From Nocardioides sp. zg-1228 (GTDB taxonomy: Bacteria; Actinomycetota; Actinomycetes; Propionibacteriales; Nocardioidaceae), in the NCBI RefSeq assembly GCF_017086465.1, contig NZ_CP070961.1, positions 2,666,001 through 2,730,000 of the forward strand: a stretch of DNA of 64,000 nt, in the 5' to 3' direction. The notes below the pieces were generated by a model that was not told the DNA's origin, ran no database searches, and worked only from the letters and a program-made list of their open reading frames with translations. The translations under genes were made by a program, and so were the position numbers. Positions 34,904 through 43,991 of this stretch are shown here, piece by piece; the stretch's first letter is position 1, and each line of letters opens with the position of its first letter.

Positions 34904-35044
34904 CTAGTTGTCGTCCGGACGCTGGCCGCCACCGTCTCGCAGATCAAGCGCCCGCTGGACGGCGACGGCGGTGTTCTCGGCGCTGCGCGGGTTGTCGGGG
35001 TCGTGGGCCGCGGGGCCCCAGGTCTCGGGGTACATCTGGTACAT
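34904..35044 (-). CDS. Small conserved-looking protein, 46 residues
   Basis: A short ORF on the minus strand beginning [20 protein letters not shown], which I believe recurs in actinobacteria as an unnamed small protein. It has a good ribosome site (AGGAG, 8 bases before ATG). The composition is protein-like: an aromatic N-terminus, [12 protein letters not shown], then a helix ([12 protein letters not shown]) and a polar tail. The TAG stop overlaps the leuB -10 box, and leuB starts 10 bases later, so it may be the first gene of a leuB-ilvE unit. Function is unknown. Confidence 0.68.
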   Translation of the reverse strand: MYQMYPETWGPAAHDPDNPRSAENTAVAVQRALDLRDGGGQRPDDN

Positions 35045-35304
35045 CTCGCTCACTCCTGCGTGGTGCGTCGCTATGGGGGTGAGCCCGAAGCCGCCGACAC
35101 CGCGGCGGGTGGGGAAGCAGGGGGTTCGGGGATCGCCCGGGCCCGGCTGCCGGCCGACGAGCGTGCGGATCGCGCGGTTGCTGCGCAGGACCCGCCGCGA
35201 AGGCGGAGGCTTCGAGCTCGGCTGGGCTGCTGCCCAGCGGAGGGGCGAAAGGCCGGTGGCGGAACCTCGTCAACGCCGAACACCGCGACGAGGTGGCCTC
35301 TCTG
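35045..35304. other. Intergenic stretch without a recognised gene
   Basis: No coding region or family match is seen on either strand. On the minus strand it would form the leader RNA between a candidate leader peptide (35305-35349) and the 46-residue gene. Several short GC hairpins can be drawn, for example CTGGGC-AGCA-GCCCAG, but none has a U tract. Confidence 0.5.
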
Positions 35305-35349
35305 TCAGGCCCCGCCGCGGCGATCGATGAGTACGAAGACGCTCCGCAT
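35305..35349 (-). CDS. Candidate branched-chain leader peptide upstream of leuB
   Basis: A 14-codon ORF encoding MRSVFVLIDRRGGA. It is rich in Val, Leu and Ile codons and resembles the ilvB leader in this window (MR-x-x plus branched-chain run, then Arg-Arg). A TATGGT box lies 9 bases before its ATG. Against the call, no U-tract terminator follows, and it lies 260 bases from the next gene. It could equally be a chance ORF. Confidence 0.35.
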   Translation of the reverse strand: MRSVFVLIDRRGGA

Positions 35350-35472
35350 GATGGGGAGACCATACGACCGGCCGGGCGGTCGGCGCAGCAACGATCCCTC
35401 CATGTGTCAGATCGTGAGACGTCAGCCCGCGCACCGGGATCGCGGGTGCGGGGTGACAGACTCGGCGACCTC

Positions 35473-36039
35473 ATGTCTGCTCCCCCCGACCTCCCCCACA
35501 TCGTCCAGCGTGCCTTCGACGTGTGCCGCCAGGCCGGCTACGTCGCGTTCTGCCGCAACGAGACCGGTCGCCTGCTCGCGACCCTCGCGGCGACGCGCGG
35601 CGGCACCATGGCCGAGTTCGGCACCGGCTGCGGGGTCGGCACCGCCTGGCTCCGCAGCGGCGTGCGCAACGGCGCCCGGATCCTGACCGCGGAGCTCGAC
35701 GAGTCGCTGGCCGGCGCCGCGGCGAAGATCTTCGACGACGACGAGAAGGTCGAGGTGCTCGCCGCCGACTGGAGCGTGCTGCGCGAGCACGGCCCCTTCT
35801 CCCTGCTCTTCCTCGACTCGGGCACCCCGTCGGAGGTCGGCGTCGACGCGATCGTCGACCTCGTCGAGCCCGGCGGCATCGTGGTCCTCGACGACTTCGC
35901 GCCGTGCGAGTCCTGGCCCCCGATCACCTACGGCCGGGTCGACACGCTGCGCGAGCAGTGGCTCACCGACGAGCGGTTCACCGCCGTCGAGGTCATGGTC
36001 GCCGCGGACGCCTCGGCCGTCATCGCGACCCGCCGCTGA
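35473..36039 (+). CDS. O-methyltransferase-like SAM-dependent methyltransferase
   Basis: 188 residues. The SAM-binding glycine loop is EFGTGCGVGTAWL near residue 50, followed by the acidic loop ILTAELDES and LLFLDSG, the order seen in class I O-methyltransferases (Methyltransf_24 type). The ATG at 35473 is chosen because the family resemblance starts at about PHIVQRAFDVCR; a longer in-frame start adds 60 residues of low quality. The methyl acceptor is unknown. Confidence 0.8.
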   Translation: MSAPPDLPHIVQRAFDVCRQAGYVAFCRNETGRLLATLAATRGGTMAEFGTGCGVGTAWLRSGVRNGARILTAELDESLAGAAAKIFDDDEKVEVLAADWSVLREHGPFSLLFLDSGTPSEVGVDAIVDLVEPGGIVVLDDFAPCESWPPITYGRVDTLREQWLTDERFTAVEVMVAADASAVIATRR

Positions 36040-36069
36040 GGCCCCGCGCGCCTGCCCGGCCGGCGCCGA

Positions 36070-37701
36070 TCAGTCGTAGAAGTTGGTCTCGCCCAGCAGG
36101 ACCCCCGCCACGGCCGGGTTGGGCTTGCCCCGCGGGTCGTGCTGGATGCCGATCACCTGCCGCGTGCGCGTGCCGTCGGCGTACGTCATCTCGATCACGC
36201 CGGTGGACACCACCCGGTAGGTGCCGCGCTGGTCGGCCGGAGCGGTGGCCCAGCTGCTGCCCAGGCCCGGCCAGCTGCCGACCGAGTAGCCGCCCTCCAC
36301 GAAGCGCCCGGCGCGGTCCATCGTGAGGTAGTCGGTGTAGGCGGTGCACGAGATCGTGCAGAAGCCGGACCAGTTCTGGTGGTAGAGGTCCACGGCCAGC
36401 TTGGTGCCCTTCGTGGGCAGCGTCAGCGGCTCGACGCGCAGCTTCTCGCCGTAGCCGGGGTGCGTGAACGCGAAGCCGGCGGAGGTCACCTTGACCTTCT
36501 CCCTGCCGATCTTCAGCCGACCGGTGCGCGCGTCGTAGGAGTAGCGGCGGCACTCCTTGACCTTGGCCGAGCACCGCGGCTTCCGGCCGTCGGCCCACCC
36601 CGTGTAGGCCCACTTCCGGTCGACGAACCACACCGCGTGGTTGATCCAGCCGGCCGACGACTGGAGGTTGGTGTCCTCCCAGCCCCACCAGTAGGTGCCG
36701 GCGAGGTTGCGGAGCCGGGTCGGCTTCGGGGTGACCACGACGGTCGTCCTCGCGGTCGCCGTGGCGGCAGCGGGGTCGGTGACGGTGAGCGTGAGGGTGC
36801 GCGGCTTGAGCGCCTTCGACCTCTTCTTCTTGCCGGTGGGGCGCTTGAGCCTGACCTTGAGGTCGACGTACTCGGTGCTCCGCTGGTCGACCACGCCGAC
36901 GTCGACGACCTTCTGTGCGATCTCGATTCCCTTGCCCGAGGCCGTGAGGCGCACGCTCGATGCCGGCCCGCGCGCGGTGTTGCGGACCTCGACGCCGACG
37001 TCGACCCACCGGCCGGCCTTGGCGCCGACCATCTGCTCGTCGGGCTCGACCTCGAGCACCGGCACGTAGACCGCGGCGAGGTCGGCGGGATAGGCGATGC
37101 TGAGCAGCTGACCGTTCGGGACGTTCTGCGCCACCGCTGCGTAGGCGCACGCGAGCTCGGTGTCGCGCAGCACCGGGTGCGGAGCCGTGGCGATGGTCAC
37201 CGTGGCGCCCTGCAGGCTGGCACTCGCGCCGATCACGGACCCGTCGGGCACCTGCCCCTGCGCCGAGGAGGCGTCGCCCGTCGCGACGGCGGCGAGCGCC
37301 GGCGTGCAGGTGCTGCCCTGCCACGTCCCGACCACGACGGCGACCGCGGCGCTGGCGTCGGTGGGCGCGGCGTTGAGGGCCGCGGTGCCGGTGAGGGTGC
37401 CGGCCTGCACGTCGACCACGACGTCGACAGCCGCGAGCTGCTGCTGCGGGGTGGTGCCGGGGACGTGCTCGATCTCGGTGAGCCGGGCGGTGCGCCGGAC
37501 CGCACCGTCGGCCGCCTTCGCGTGCCGCTGGACACGCGTGCCCGGCGCCGCGTCCTGGCCGCGACGGTCGAGCCGGAGCTCGATCCCGTGGCCGGGGTCG
37601 GCGGGACCGCCGGGACCGCCGGTGGTGGCGACGGCGGGTGTGCCCGCGACGGCGACACCGAGCAGGACCGGGACCGACACGAGCAGACGTCGACGACGCA
37701 T
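36070..37701 (-). CDS. Secreted protein of unknown function
   Basis: 543 residues. A signal peptide (RRRRLLVSVPVLLGVAVAG, cleaved near AVAT at 26) shows export by Sec. Residues 90-210 are Ala/Val-rich beta structure, about 215-330 resembles a CARDB/Ig-like fold with Lys-rich loops, and the C-terminal 200 residues form an aromatic, cysteine-containing domain (TYWWGWEDTN and FCTISCTAYTDYLTM). No enzymatic motif is recognised. GGGGGAA lies 5 bases before the ATG. It converges on the methyltransferase gene and diverges from the ABC exporter. Confidence 0.72.
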   Translation of the reverse strand: MRRRRLLVSVPVLLGVAVAGTPAVATTGGPGGPADPGHGIELRLDRRGQDAAPGTRVQRHAKAADGAVRRTARLTEIEHVPGTTPQQQLAAVDVVVDVQAGTLTGTAALNAAPTDASAAVAVVVGTWQGSTCTPALAAVATGDASSAQGQVPDGSVIGASASLQGATVTIATAPHPVLRDTELACAYAAVAQNVPNGQLLSIAYPADLAAVYVPVLEVEPDEQMVGAKAGRWVDVGVEVRNTARGPASSVRLTASGKGIEIAQKVVDVGVVDQRSTEYVDLKVRLKRPTGKKKRSKALKPRTLTLTVTDPAAATATARTTVVVTPKPTRLRNLAGTYWWGWEDTNLQSSAGWINHAVWFVDRKWAYTGWADGRKPRCSAKVKECRRYSYDARTGRLKIGREKVKVTSAGFAFTHPGYGEKLRVEPLTLPTKGTKLAVDLYHQNWSGFCTISCTAYTDYLTMDRAGRFVEGGYSVGSWPGLGSSWATAPADQRGTYRVVSTGVIEMTYADGTRTRQVIGIQHDPRGKPNPAVAGVLLGETNFYD

Positions 37702-37794
37702 GGCTTCCCCCCACGTTTGGACCAAGGTGGCTATCCCTACCACGGCGATGCCGGTCGGGTCACCAGTCGAAAGGTCGATGCTGCGCCTGCTTGG

Positions 37795-38463
37795 ATGACG
37801 CACGTGGCCGCCGACGAGTCTCCCCCGCTGCTCCGGGCACGGGGGATCTCCCGCCGCTTCGCCGACCGGACGATCCTGTCGGAGGTCGACCTGGACGTCG
37901 CCTCGGGCGAGGCGGTCGGGGTGGTGGGTCCCAACGGCAGCGGCAAGTCGACGCTGCTGCGCTGCCTCATCGGCGCCGACCGCGCCGATGCCGGCGAGAC
38001 GACGCTGGACGGGCGCGTCCTCGACGAACGGGAGCCCGGGATCCGGGCCGACATGGCCGTGGTGATGGACGACATCGACTTCTTCCCCGACCTGTCCGTG
38101 GTCGAGCACCTCGACCTGGTCGCGCGGGCGCACGCGCAGCCGGACGCCCAGGAGGTCGTCGACGCGGTGCTCGCCGAGACCGGGCTGATGGAGGTCTCGG
38201 GCCAGCTCCCCTCGACGCTGTCGTCCGGACAGCGACGGCGGCTGGCCCTCGCGAGCGCGTTCGTACGCCCGCGCCGGCTGTTGGTGCTCGACGAGCCGGA
38301 GGCGCGGCTCGACGTCGCGGGCGTGCAGTGGCTCGGCGCGAAGCTCCTCGCCGAGAAGACCGCCGGGCGGGCCGTGCTGCTGGTGAGCCACGACCCCGAC
38401 CTCGTCGCGCGGGTCTGCGACCGGGTGGTCCGCCTCGGGGACGAGCCCGACGATGGCGACTGA
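37795..38463 (+). CDS. ABC transporter ATP-binding protein
   Basis: 222 residues, a single CcmA-like ATPase domain. Walker A is GPNGSGKST, the signature is LSSGQRRRL, Walker B is LLVLDEPEARLD, and the switch His is in LLVSHDPDL. The downstream membrane protein gene overlaps its end by 11 bases, so the pair forms a two-gene export system. The substrate is unknown. Confidence 0.88.
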   Translation: MTHVAADESPPLLRARGISRRFADRTILSEVDLDVASGEAVGVVGPNGSGKSTLLRCLIGADRADAGETTLDGRVLDEREPGIRADMAVVMDDIDFFPDLSVVEHLDLVARAHAQPDAQEVVDAVLAETGLMEVSGQLPSTLSSGQRRRLALASAFVRPRRLLVLDEPEARLDVAGVQWLGAKLLAEKTAGRAVLLVSHDPDLVARVCDRVVRLGDEPDDGD

Positions 38464-39946
38464 CCCGGCGGCCCTCGCGGAGGTCCCGTCCGCCCGGGAG
38501 CTGCGCGCGGAGATCCGCCACTGGCGCCGGGGCCGCGCCGAGCTGTCGTGGGGCGAGGTCCTCTCGGACGCCTACGTCGCCCTCTTCTGCGTGGTGATGA
38601 TCGCCGCGATGGCCGGCAACGTCGTGCTCAGCCTGCGCCGGCTCGCCGACGACGCGTGCCTCGCCGCGTGCGCCGAGGTCCGGTCGGCGGTCCCCTGGCT
38701 GGCGACCCTCGCGGTCGCGTTGCTGGCGCTCGGCATGGCCCGGCTGCTCGGTCCGGTCTTCAGCCCGCCCGCGGCCAACGCGTGGCTGCTCGGCTCGCCC
38801 GTCGACCGCGGCGCGCTGCTGCGTCCCGGCTGGCTGCGGACCGTCGCGACCACCGGCCTCGGCACCGTGCTCCTGCTGCTGGCACCGGCCGTGCTGGGCG
38901 GCTTCTCGTGGCACGAGTCGGTGCTCTACCTGGCAGCGGGCGGTGCCACCGCGTGCGCCTGCGTGGGGGTGGCGGCGTTGTCCCAGGTGCGGGAGGACCC
39001 GGTCGCGCGGTGGCTCACGTGGTGCGTCACCGGTGCGCTCTGGCTGGCGCTCGCGCTGGCCGCGACCCACCGGCTCGAGGTCGTGCCGGAGGTCCCGGCG
39101 GCGACCGGGATCGCCGCGGCCGCCCTGCTCGTCGTGGTCGCCGGCACGCTCGCCTGGCGCGCGGCGATCGCCGTCGGCCGCGTGTCGCGCCGCGTGCTCG
39201 GCTACACCGAGCACCTCTCCCCCAGCCTGTCGGGAGCGCTGTCGTCGGTCGACCTCGGCCTGATGTACGACGTGCTGCTCGCCCGCCGCTGGGGTCGCGG
39301 CGCGCGCGTCAGATCGCGCACCGGCGGTCCGCTCGGCTGGCGCGCGCTGGTCCACCGCGACCTGCTGCGGGCGGCCCGGGCACCCCAGCCGTACGTCCTG
39401 CTCGCCGGTCTCGTGCTCGTCCCGTACGCCGCGGCGGAGGCCGGCGCCGGCCGGGCGGTCGTGCTCGCGACGACCCTGGCGGGGCTGCTCGGCGGTCCGG
39501 CGCTCTGCTCCGGCCTCCGCGTGGTCGTGCGCACCCGCAGCATCGCCCGGATGCTGCCTCTGCGCCGGCGGACGCTGGTGCTCGCGCACCTGGTCGTGCC
39601 CGCGACGGCGCTGATGGCGTTCGCCCTGGCGACGACCTGGACGCTGCTGCCGGTCGTCGGCGAGGACGGCGGAGCGGTCAACCTCGCCGTCGCGTGCGGG
39701 CTGTCGTCGATCGCAGCGACCGTGCGGTGGGTGAGCGGCAAGCCGCCGAACTACGCCGCGCCCCTGGTCAGCACCCCCGCCGGGGGCGTGCCGTCCGGCG
39801 TGTTCCTCAGCGCCGCCCGGGGCTTCGACGTGTGGGCGATCACCGCCCTGCCGCTGATGTTCGGGACGGGCGGCATGCTCGTCTCGAGCGTGGTCAGCGT
39901 CGGCGTGATCGCCTACCTCGTCTCCGGCGACGCCGGCCCGGGCTGA
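38453..39946 (+). CDS. ABC transporter membrane protein (DUF6297-like)
   Basis: 497 residues with about ten to twelve hydrophobic segments arranged as two blocks around a cytoplasmic loop near 240-290. I recognise it tentatively as the actinobacterial DUF6297 family, which is encoded next to an ABC ATPase. A GNFxPP-like lipid or drug export motif is not visible. The 11-bp overlap with the ATPase gene supports a shared complex. It converges on the yczE-like gene with a 9-bp gap. Confidence 0.75.
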   Translation: MATDPAALAEVPSARELRAEIRHWRRGRAELSWGEVLSDAYVALFCVVMIAAMAGNVVLSLRRLADDACLAACAEVRSAVPWLATLAVALLALGMARLLGPVFSPPAANAWLLGSPVDRGALLRPGWLRTVATTGLGTVLLLLAPAVLGGFSWHESVLYLAAGGATACACVGVAALSQVREDPVARWLTWCVTGALWLALALAATHRLEVVPEVPAATGIAAAALLVVVAGTLAWRAAIAVGRVSRRVLGYTEHLSPSLSGALSSVDLGLMYDVLLARRWGRGARVRSRTGGPLGWRALVHRDLLRAARAPQPYVLLAGLVLVPYAAAEAGAGRAVVLATTLAGLLGGPALCSGLRVVVRTRSIARMLPLRRRTLVLAHLVVPATALMAFALATTWTLLPVVGEDGGAVNLAVACGLSSIAATVRWVSGKPPNYAAPLVSTPAGGVPSGVFLSAARGFDVWAITALPLMFGTGGMLVSSVVSVGVIAYLVSGDAGPG

Positions 39947-39955
39947 CGGCCGCGC

Positions 39956-40660
39956 TCAGCCGGCGGGCCGGTCCGTCGGCGACGGCGTGAGCTCGACGGT
40001 CACCCAGGGCAGCATCAGCTGGGTGAGCGGGCCGATGGCGAGGGCGTAGACGACCGTGCCCACGCCGAGCACCCCGCCGAGGAGCAGCCCCAGGACCACG
40101 ACGGTGACCTCGAGACCCGTACGGACCAGGCGGAGGGACAGCCCGGCGCGACGGGCCAGACCCGTCATCAGTCCGTCGCGCGGACCGCGGCCGAGCTGGG
40201 CGCCGATGTAGAGCGCGCCGGCCGCGCCGCAGAGCACGACGCCGCCGAGCATCAGCGCCACTCGCCCGGCCATCGCGTCGGGAGGCGTGAGGACGCCGAG
40301 CGTCGCGTCGGCCGCGAGGCCGACCACGACCGCGTTGCTGATCGTGCCGAGACCCGGCATCTCGCGCAGTGGGATCCACAGCACCAGCACGACGAAGCTG
40401 AAGAGGACGACCGCCTGGCCGAGCGTCATCGGCACGTGCCGCACGAAGCCGGAGTGCAGCACGTCCCACGGCGCGAGGCCGAGCGCCCCGCGGACCATCA
40501 TCGCCAGCGAGACGCCGTAGAGGAACAGGCCCACGTAGAGCTGCGGGAGGCGACGGGCGAGGCGTCCCGCGCGCAGCTGGGCGACCGGGCCGAGGTCGAC
40601 GAGGGCGGGGCGCGAGACGACGGTGCCGACGGACGTGCTGGCGGACGTGCTGTCGAACAT
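39956..40660 (-). CDS. YczE/YitT-like integral membrane protein
   Basis: 234 residues with five to six membrane segments. GALGLAPWDVLHSG and GAALYIGAQLGRGPRDGLM-like segments are typical of the YczE family. Its role is unknown, though it is linked with vitamin B6-responsive MocR regulators. It diverges from exactly such a MocR gene, with an inverted repeat in the shared gap. CAGGCT lies 6 bases before the ATG. Confidence 0.85.
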   Translation of the reverse strand: MFDSTSASTSVGTVVSRPALVDLGPVAQLRAGRLARRLPQLYVGLFLYGVSLAMMVRGALGLAPWDVLHSGFVRHVPMTLGQAVVLFSFVVLVLWIPLREMPGLGTISNAVVVGLAADATLGVLTPPDAMAGRVALMLGGVVLCGAAGALYIGAQLGRGPRDGLMTGLARRAGLSLRLVRTGLEVTVVVLGLLLGGVLGVGTVVYALAIGPLTQLMLPWVTVELTPSPTDRPAG

Positions 40661-40676
40661 GGCACCAGCCTGACCC

Positions 40677-40705
40677 GGATTGGCCTTGCTCGAAATAGCC
40701 AATCC
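40677..40705. promoter_or_regulatory. MocR operator between yczE and its regulator
   Basis: GGATTGGC and GCCAATCC form an 8-bp perfect inverted repeat with a 13-base spacer. It lies midway between the divergent yczE-like and MocR genes, 16 bases from each start codon, and is the likely binding site. Confidence 0.65.
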
Positions 40706-40721
40706 TGTGACAGTGGCCTGC

Positions 40722-42173
40722 ATGAGCCGCGTCGTCAACGCCCATCGGGTGGCCACCCTCGTAGCCGACTTCCCCCGCTCCCCCGCCTACCTCGGCCTTG
40801 CCGACAGCCTGCGGGTGCTCATCGGCGACGGTCGGGTTGGCGTCGACGTGCGGCTGCCGAGCGAGCGCGACCTCTCCGCGGCACTCGACGTCTCGCGCAC
40901 CACGATCACCCGCGCCTACGAGGTGCTGCGCGAGTCCGGCTACGCCGAGTCGCGCCGCGGGTCGGGCACCTTCACGACCGTGCCCGGCGGGCGCAGGCGG
41001 GCCCACGACCGGTCGCTGATGCCGGGCACGGGCGGCGAGGACGCCATCGACCTCAACTGCGCGGCCAGCTCCGCCCCGCCCGGCCTCGTCGAGGCCTACC
41101 AGCGTGCCGGCGAGCAGCTGCCGGCCTACCTCAGCGGGCCGGGCTACTTCCCGCTCGGGATGCCGGCCCTGCAGGCGCGCATCGCCGCGTCGTACGAGGC
41201 GCGCGGACTGCCCACCGTCCCCGAGCAGGTGATGGTGACCGCGGGCGCCCTGGCGGCCGCCTCGGTAGTGGCCCAGGCCTTCACCACCCCGGGGGCACGG
41301 GTCGTCGTGGAGTCACCGACCTACCCCAACGCGACCCGGGCGGTGCGGCACGCCGGCGCCCGGCTGGTCGCTGCGACCGTCGACCCCGACGGCTGGGACC
41401 TCGACGCGCTGACCGCCACGCTGCGCCAGACCTCGCCCCGGCTGGCCTACCTGATCCCCGACTTCCAGAACCCCACCGGGCAGCTGATGGGCGACGACCA
41501 GCGCGAGCAGCTCGCCGGCGCCCTGGCCCGCACCCGCACCACCGTCGTCGCCGACGAGGCCCACCAGGCACTCGCCCTGCGCCCCGGACTGGCCGACGAC
41601 ATGCCCAGCCCGCTCGCGGCCCACGCGCCGGGCGCGATCACGATCGGCAGCGCCAGCAAGTCGTTCTGGGGCGGGCTGCGGCTGGGGTGGGTGCGCGCCC
41701 CGCTGGCCGACATGGACCGGCTCCTGCAGGCACGCATCGGCCTCGACCTCGGGGCGCCGGTGTTCGAGCAGCTGGTGCTGGCCGACCTGCTGGACCACGC
41801 CGACGAGGTGCTGCCTGCCCACCGCGCACGGCTGCTGGCCGGCCGCGACACGCTGGTGGCCGCGATCGGCCAGCACCTGCCGGCGTGGCGCTTCCGGGTG
41901 CCCGACGGCGGGCTCGCCCTGTGGTGCGAGCTCCCCGAGGCGCTCGCCACGGCGACGACGGCCGAGGCGGAGCGTCGCGGCGTGGTGCTGGCGCCGGGGC
42001 CGGTCTTCGCGGTGGAGGGCGGTCTCGACCGGTTCGTGCGGATCCCGTGGACGGCGGAGCCCGACCGTCTCGAGGAGGCGGTACGACGCCTGGCCGCGGC
42101 ATGGGAGCACGTGACGTCCGACGCCGCCCGGGCGCCCACGCGCCGTCAGGCCGGGCGCGTCATGGTCGCGTGA
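40722..42173 (+). CDS. MocR/GntR-type PLP-dependent regulator (YczR group)
   Basis: 483 residues. A GntR winged helix lies at about 30-90 (LPSERDLSAALDVSRTTITRAYEVL), followed by a class I aminotransferase-like domain with the PLP lysine in IGSASKSFWGG. MocR proteins sense PLP or an amino-PLP adduct. Divergent yczE-mocR pairs define the YczR subgroup, whose regulators control the adjacent yczE. The ATG at 40722 is preferred to one 42 bases upstream because that would extend the reading frame through the operator. Confidence 0.88.
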   Translation: MSRVVNAHRVATLVADFPRSPAYLGLADSLRVLIGDGRVGVDVRLPSERDLSAALDVSRTTITRAYEVLRESGYAESRRGSGTFTTVPGGRRRAHDRSLMPGTGGEDAIDLNCAASSAPPGLVEAYQRAGEQLPAYLSGPGYFPLGMPALQARIAASYEARGLPTVPEQVMVTAGALAAASVVAQAFTTPGARVVVESPTYPNATRAVRHAGARLVAATVDPDGWDLDALTATLRQTSPRLAYLIPDFQNPTGQLMGDDQREQLAGALARTRTTVVADEAHQALALRPGLADDMPSPLAAHAPGAITIGSASKSFWGGLRLGWVRAPLADMDRLLQARIGLDLGAPVFEQLVLADLLDHADEVLPAHRARLLAGRDTLVAAIGQHLPAWRFRVPDGGLALWCELPEALATATTAEAERRGVVLAPGPVFAVEGGLDRFVRIPWTAEPDRLEEAVRRLAAAWEHVTSDAARAPTRRQAGRVMVA

Positions 42174-42210
42174 GGCAGACGCGACAAGACCCGCGTCGCG
42201 CGCACGACGA

Positions 42211-42245
42211 GAACGCCCCGGCGAGCAGTGTTCGCCGGGGCGTTC
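42211..42245. terminator. Bidirectional terminator between MocR and serA
   Basis: A 14-bp perfect stem, GAACGCCCCGGCGA and its complement, with a 7-base loop. It lies between two convergent genes, 37 bases from the MocR stop and 15 bases from the serA stop. Confidence 0.85.
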
Positions 42246-42260
42246 GCCGTCTCTGGGCCG

Positions 42261-43856
42261 TCAGGACAGGTCGACGGCCCGCACCGACGCCGCCTGCATG
42301 GCGGCCTCGATCTCATCCAGCGTCGCGGCGGGGATCGCCGAGTCGACACTGAGCGCGACGAGGGCGGCGCCGCCCTTGTCCTGCCGCGAGACCTGCATCC
42401 CGGCGATGTTGACGGCCGCGTCGCCGAGGATGCCGCCTACGGTGCCGACCATGCCCGGACGGTCCTCGTAGGTGAGGAACGCGAGGTGGGTGGTGGGCTC
42501 GATGTCGACGTCGAAGCCGTTGACCTCGACGAGCCGCTCCTTCTGGGCGATCCCGACGAGCGTGCCGCTGACGGAGACCTGGGTCCCGTCGGCCAGGGTG
42601 CCCCGCAGCGTGATCAGGTTGCGGTGGTCAGGGCTCTCCGCCTCGGTCACCAGGCGGACCTCGGTGCCGCGCTCGGCGGCCAGCAGCGGCGCGTTGACGT
42701 AGGACACCTGCTCCTCGACGATGTCGGCGAAGACGCCCTTGAGCGCCGCGAGCTCGAGCACCTTGACGTCGTACTCGGTGATCTCGCCGCGCACCTCGAC
42801 GTCGAGCTGCTGGGCGACCTCGCCGGCGAGCGCGGTGAAGACCCGGCCGAGCTTCTCGGTGAGCGGGATGCCGGGGCGTACGTCCTCGGCGATGACGCCG
42901 CCCTGCACGTTGACCGCGTCGGGCACGAGCTCGCCGCCCAGCGCGAGCCGCACGGAGCGGGCGACCGCGATGCCGGCCTTCTCCTGCGCCTCGTCGGTCG
43001 ACGCGCCCAGGTGGGGCGTGGCGACGACGTTCTCGAGCTCGAACAGCGGGCTGTCGGTGCAGGGCTCGCTGGCGAAGACGTCGAGGCCGGCGGCCGCGAT
43101 CTGGCCGGTCTTGAGGGCGTCGTAGAGCGCCGCCTCGTCGACGATCCCGCCGCGGGCCGCGTTGACCAGGACCAGGCTGTCCTTCGCGCGGGCGAGCTGG
43201 TCGGCGCCGATGAGGCCGAGCGTCTCGGGCGTCTTGGGCAGGTGGACGCTCATGAAGTCCGACTCGTCGAGCAGCGTGTCGAGGTCGACCAGGCGTACGC
43301 CCATCTGCGCGGCGCGGCCGGCCTGCACGTAGGGGTCGTAGGCGATGACCTTCATGCCGAAGGCGCTCAGCCGCTGGGCGACGAGCACCCCGATGCGGCC
43401 CAGGCCGACGATGCCGACGGTCTTCTCGTAGAGCTCGATGCCGGTGTACTTCGAGCGCTTCCACTCGCCACCGCGCAGGGCGGCGTGGGCGGGGCTGATG
43501 TGGCGGGCGGCGGCGAGCATCAGTGCGACGGCGAGCTCGGCGGCGCTGACGATGTTGGACGTGGGCGCGTTGACGACCATCACACCGGCCTGCGTCGCGG
43601 CCTTGACGTCGACGTTGTCGAGGCCGACGCCGGCGCGGGCCACGATCTTGAGCCGGTCGGCGGCCGCGAGCGCCTCGGCGTCCACCTTGGTGGCGGAGCG
43701 GACGAGGATCGCGTCGACGCCGACGATCGCGGGCAGGAGCTCGGCGCGATCGGCACCGTTGCAGTGCCGGATCTCGAAGTCGGGGCCCAGCGCGTCGATG
43801 GTGGCGGGGCTGAGCTCTTCGGCGATGAGTACGACGGGCTTGACGGGTGCGCTCAC
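42261..43856 (-). CDS. serA: D-3-phosphoglycerate dehydrogenase
   Basis: 531 residues, the long form. It makes 3-phosphohydroxypyruvate, the first step of serine synthesis. The 2-hydroxyacid dehydrogenase part shows GLGRIGVLVAQRL for NAD binding and catalytic Arg, Glu and His segments (VNAARGGIVDEAAL, ATPHLGASTDEAQ). Residues about 320-450 are the intervening ASB domain, and the end is an ACT domain that usually binds serine for feedback inhibition. The GTG has GAGGA upstream, and TAGGGT near 43915-43920 (minus) gives a roughly 50-base 5' leader. Confidence 0.95.
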   Translation of the reverse strand: MSAPVKPVVLIAEELSPATIDALGPDFEIRHCNGADRAELLPAIVGVDAILVRSATKVDAEALAAADRLKIVARAGVGLDNVDVKAATQAGVMVVNAPTSNIVSAAELAVALMLAAARHISPAHAALRGGEWKRSKYTGIELYEKTVGIVGLGRIGVLVAQRLSAFGMKVIAYDPYVQAGRAAQMGVRLVDLDTLLDESDFMSVHLPKTPETLGLIGADQLARAKDSLVLVNAARGGIVDEAALYDALKTGQIAAAGLDVFASEPCTDSPLFELENVVATPHLGASTDEAQEKAGIAVARSVRLALGGELVPDAVNVQGGVIAEDVRPGIPLTEKLGRVFTALAGEVAQQLDVEVRGEITEYDVKVLELAALKGVFADIVEEQVSYVNAPLLAAERGTEVRLVTEAESPDHRNLITLRGTLADGTQVSVSGTLVGIAQKERLVEVNGFDVDIEPTTHLAFLTYEDRPGMVGTVGGILGDAAVNIAGMQVSRQDKGGAALVALSVDSAIPAATLDEIEAAMQAASVRAVDLS

Positions 43857-43991
43857 AGCGTGGGTCCTCTGGGTGGGTCGAGGGTGTCCGGGACTGCACG
43901 ACGCTGTGCGGTGACCACCCTACCCGCGAGTGGATCGGGAGTCCCAATGCGTCAGCATCCGGACGTCGTACCCGGCCCCTACGATCGGTCC

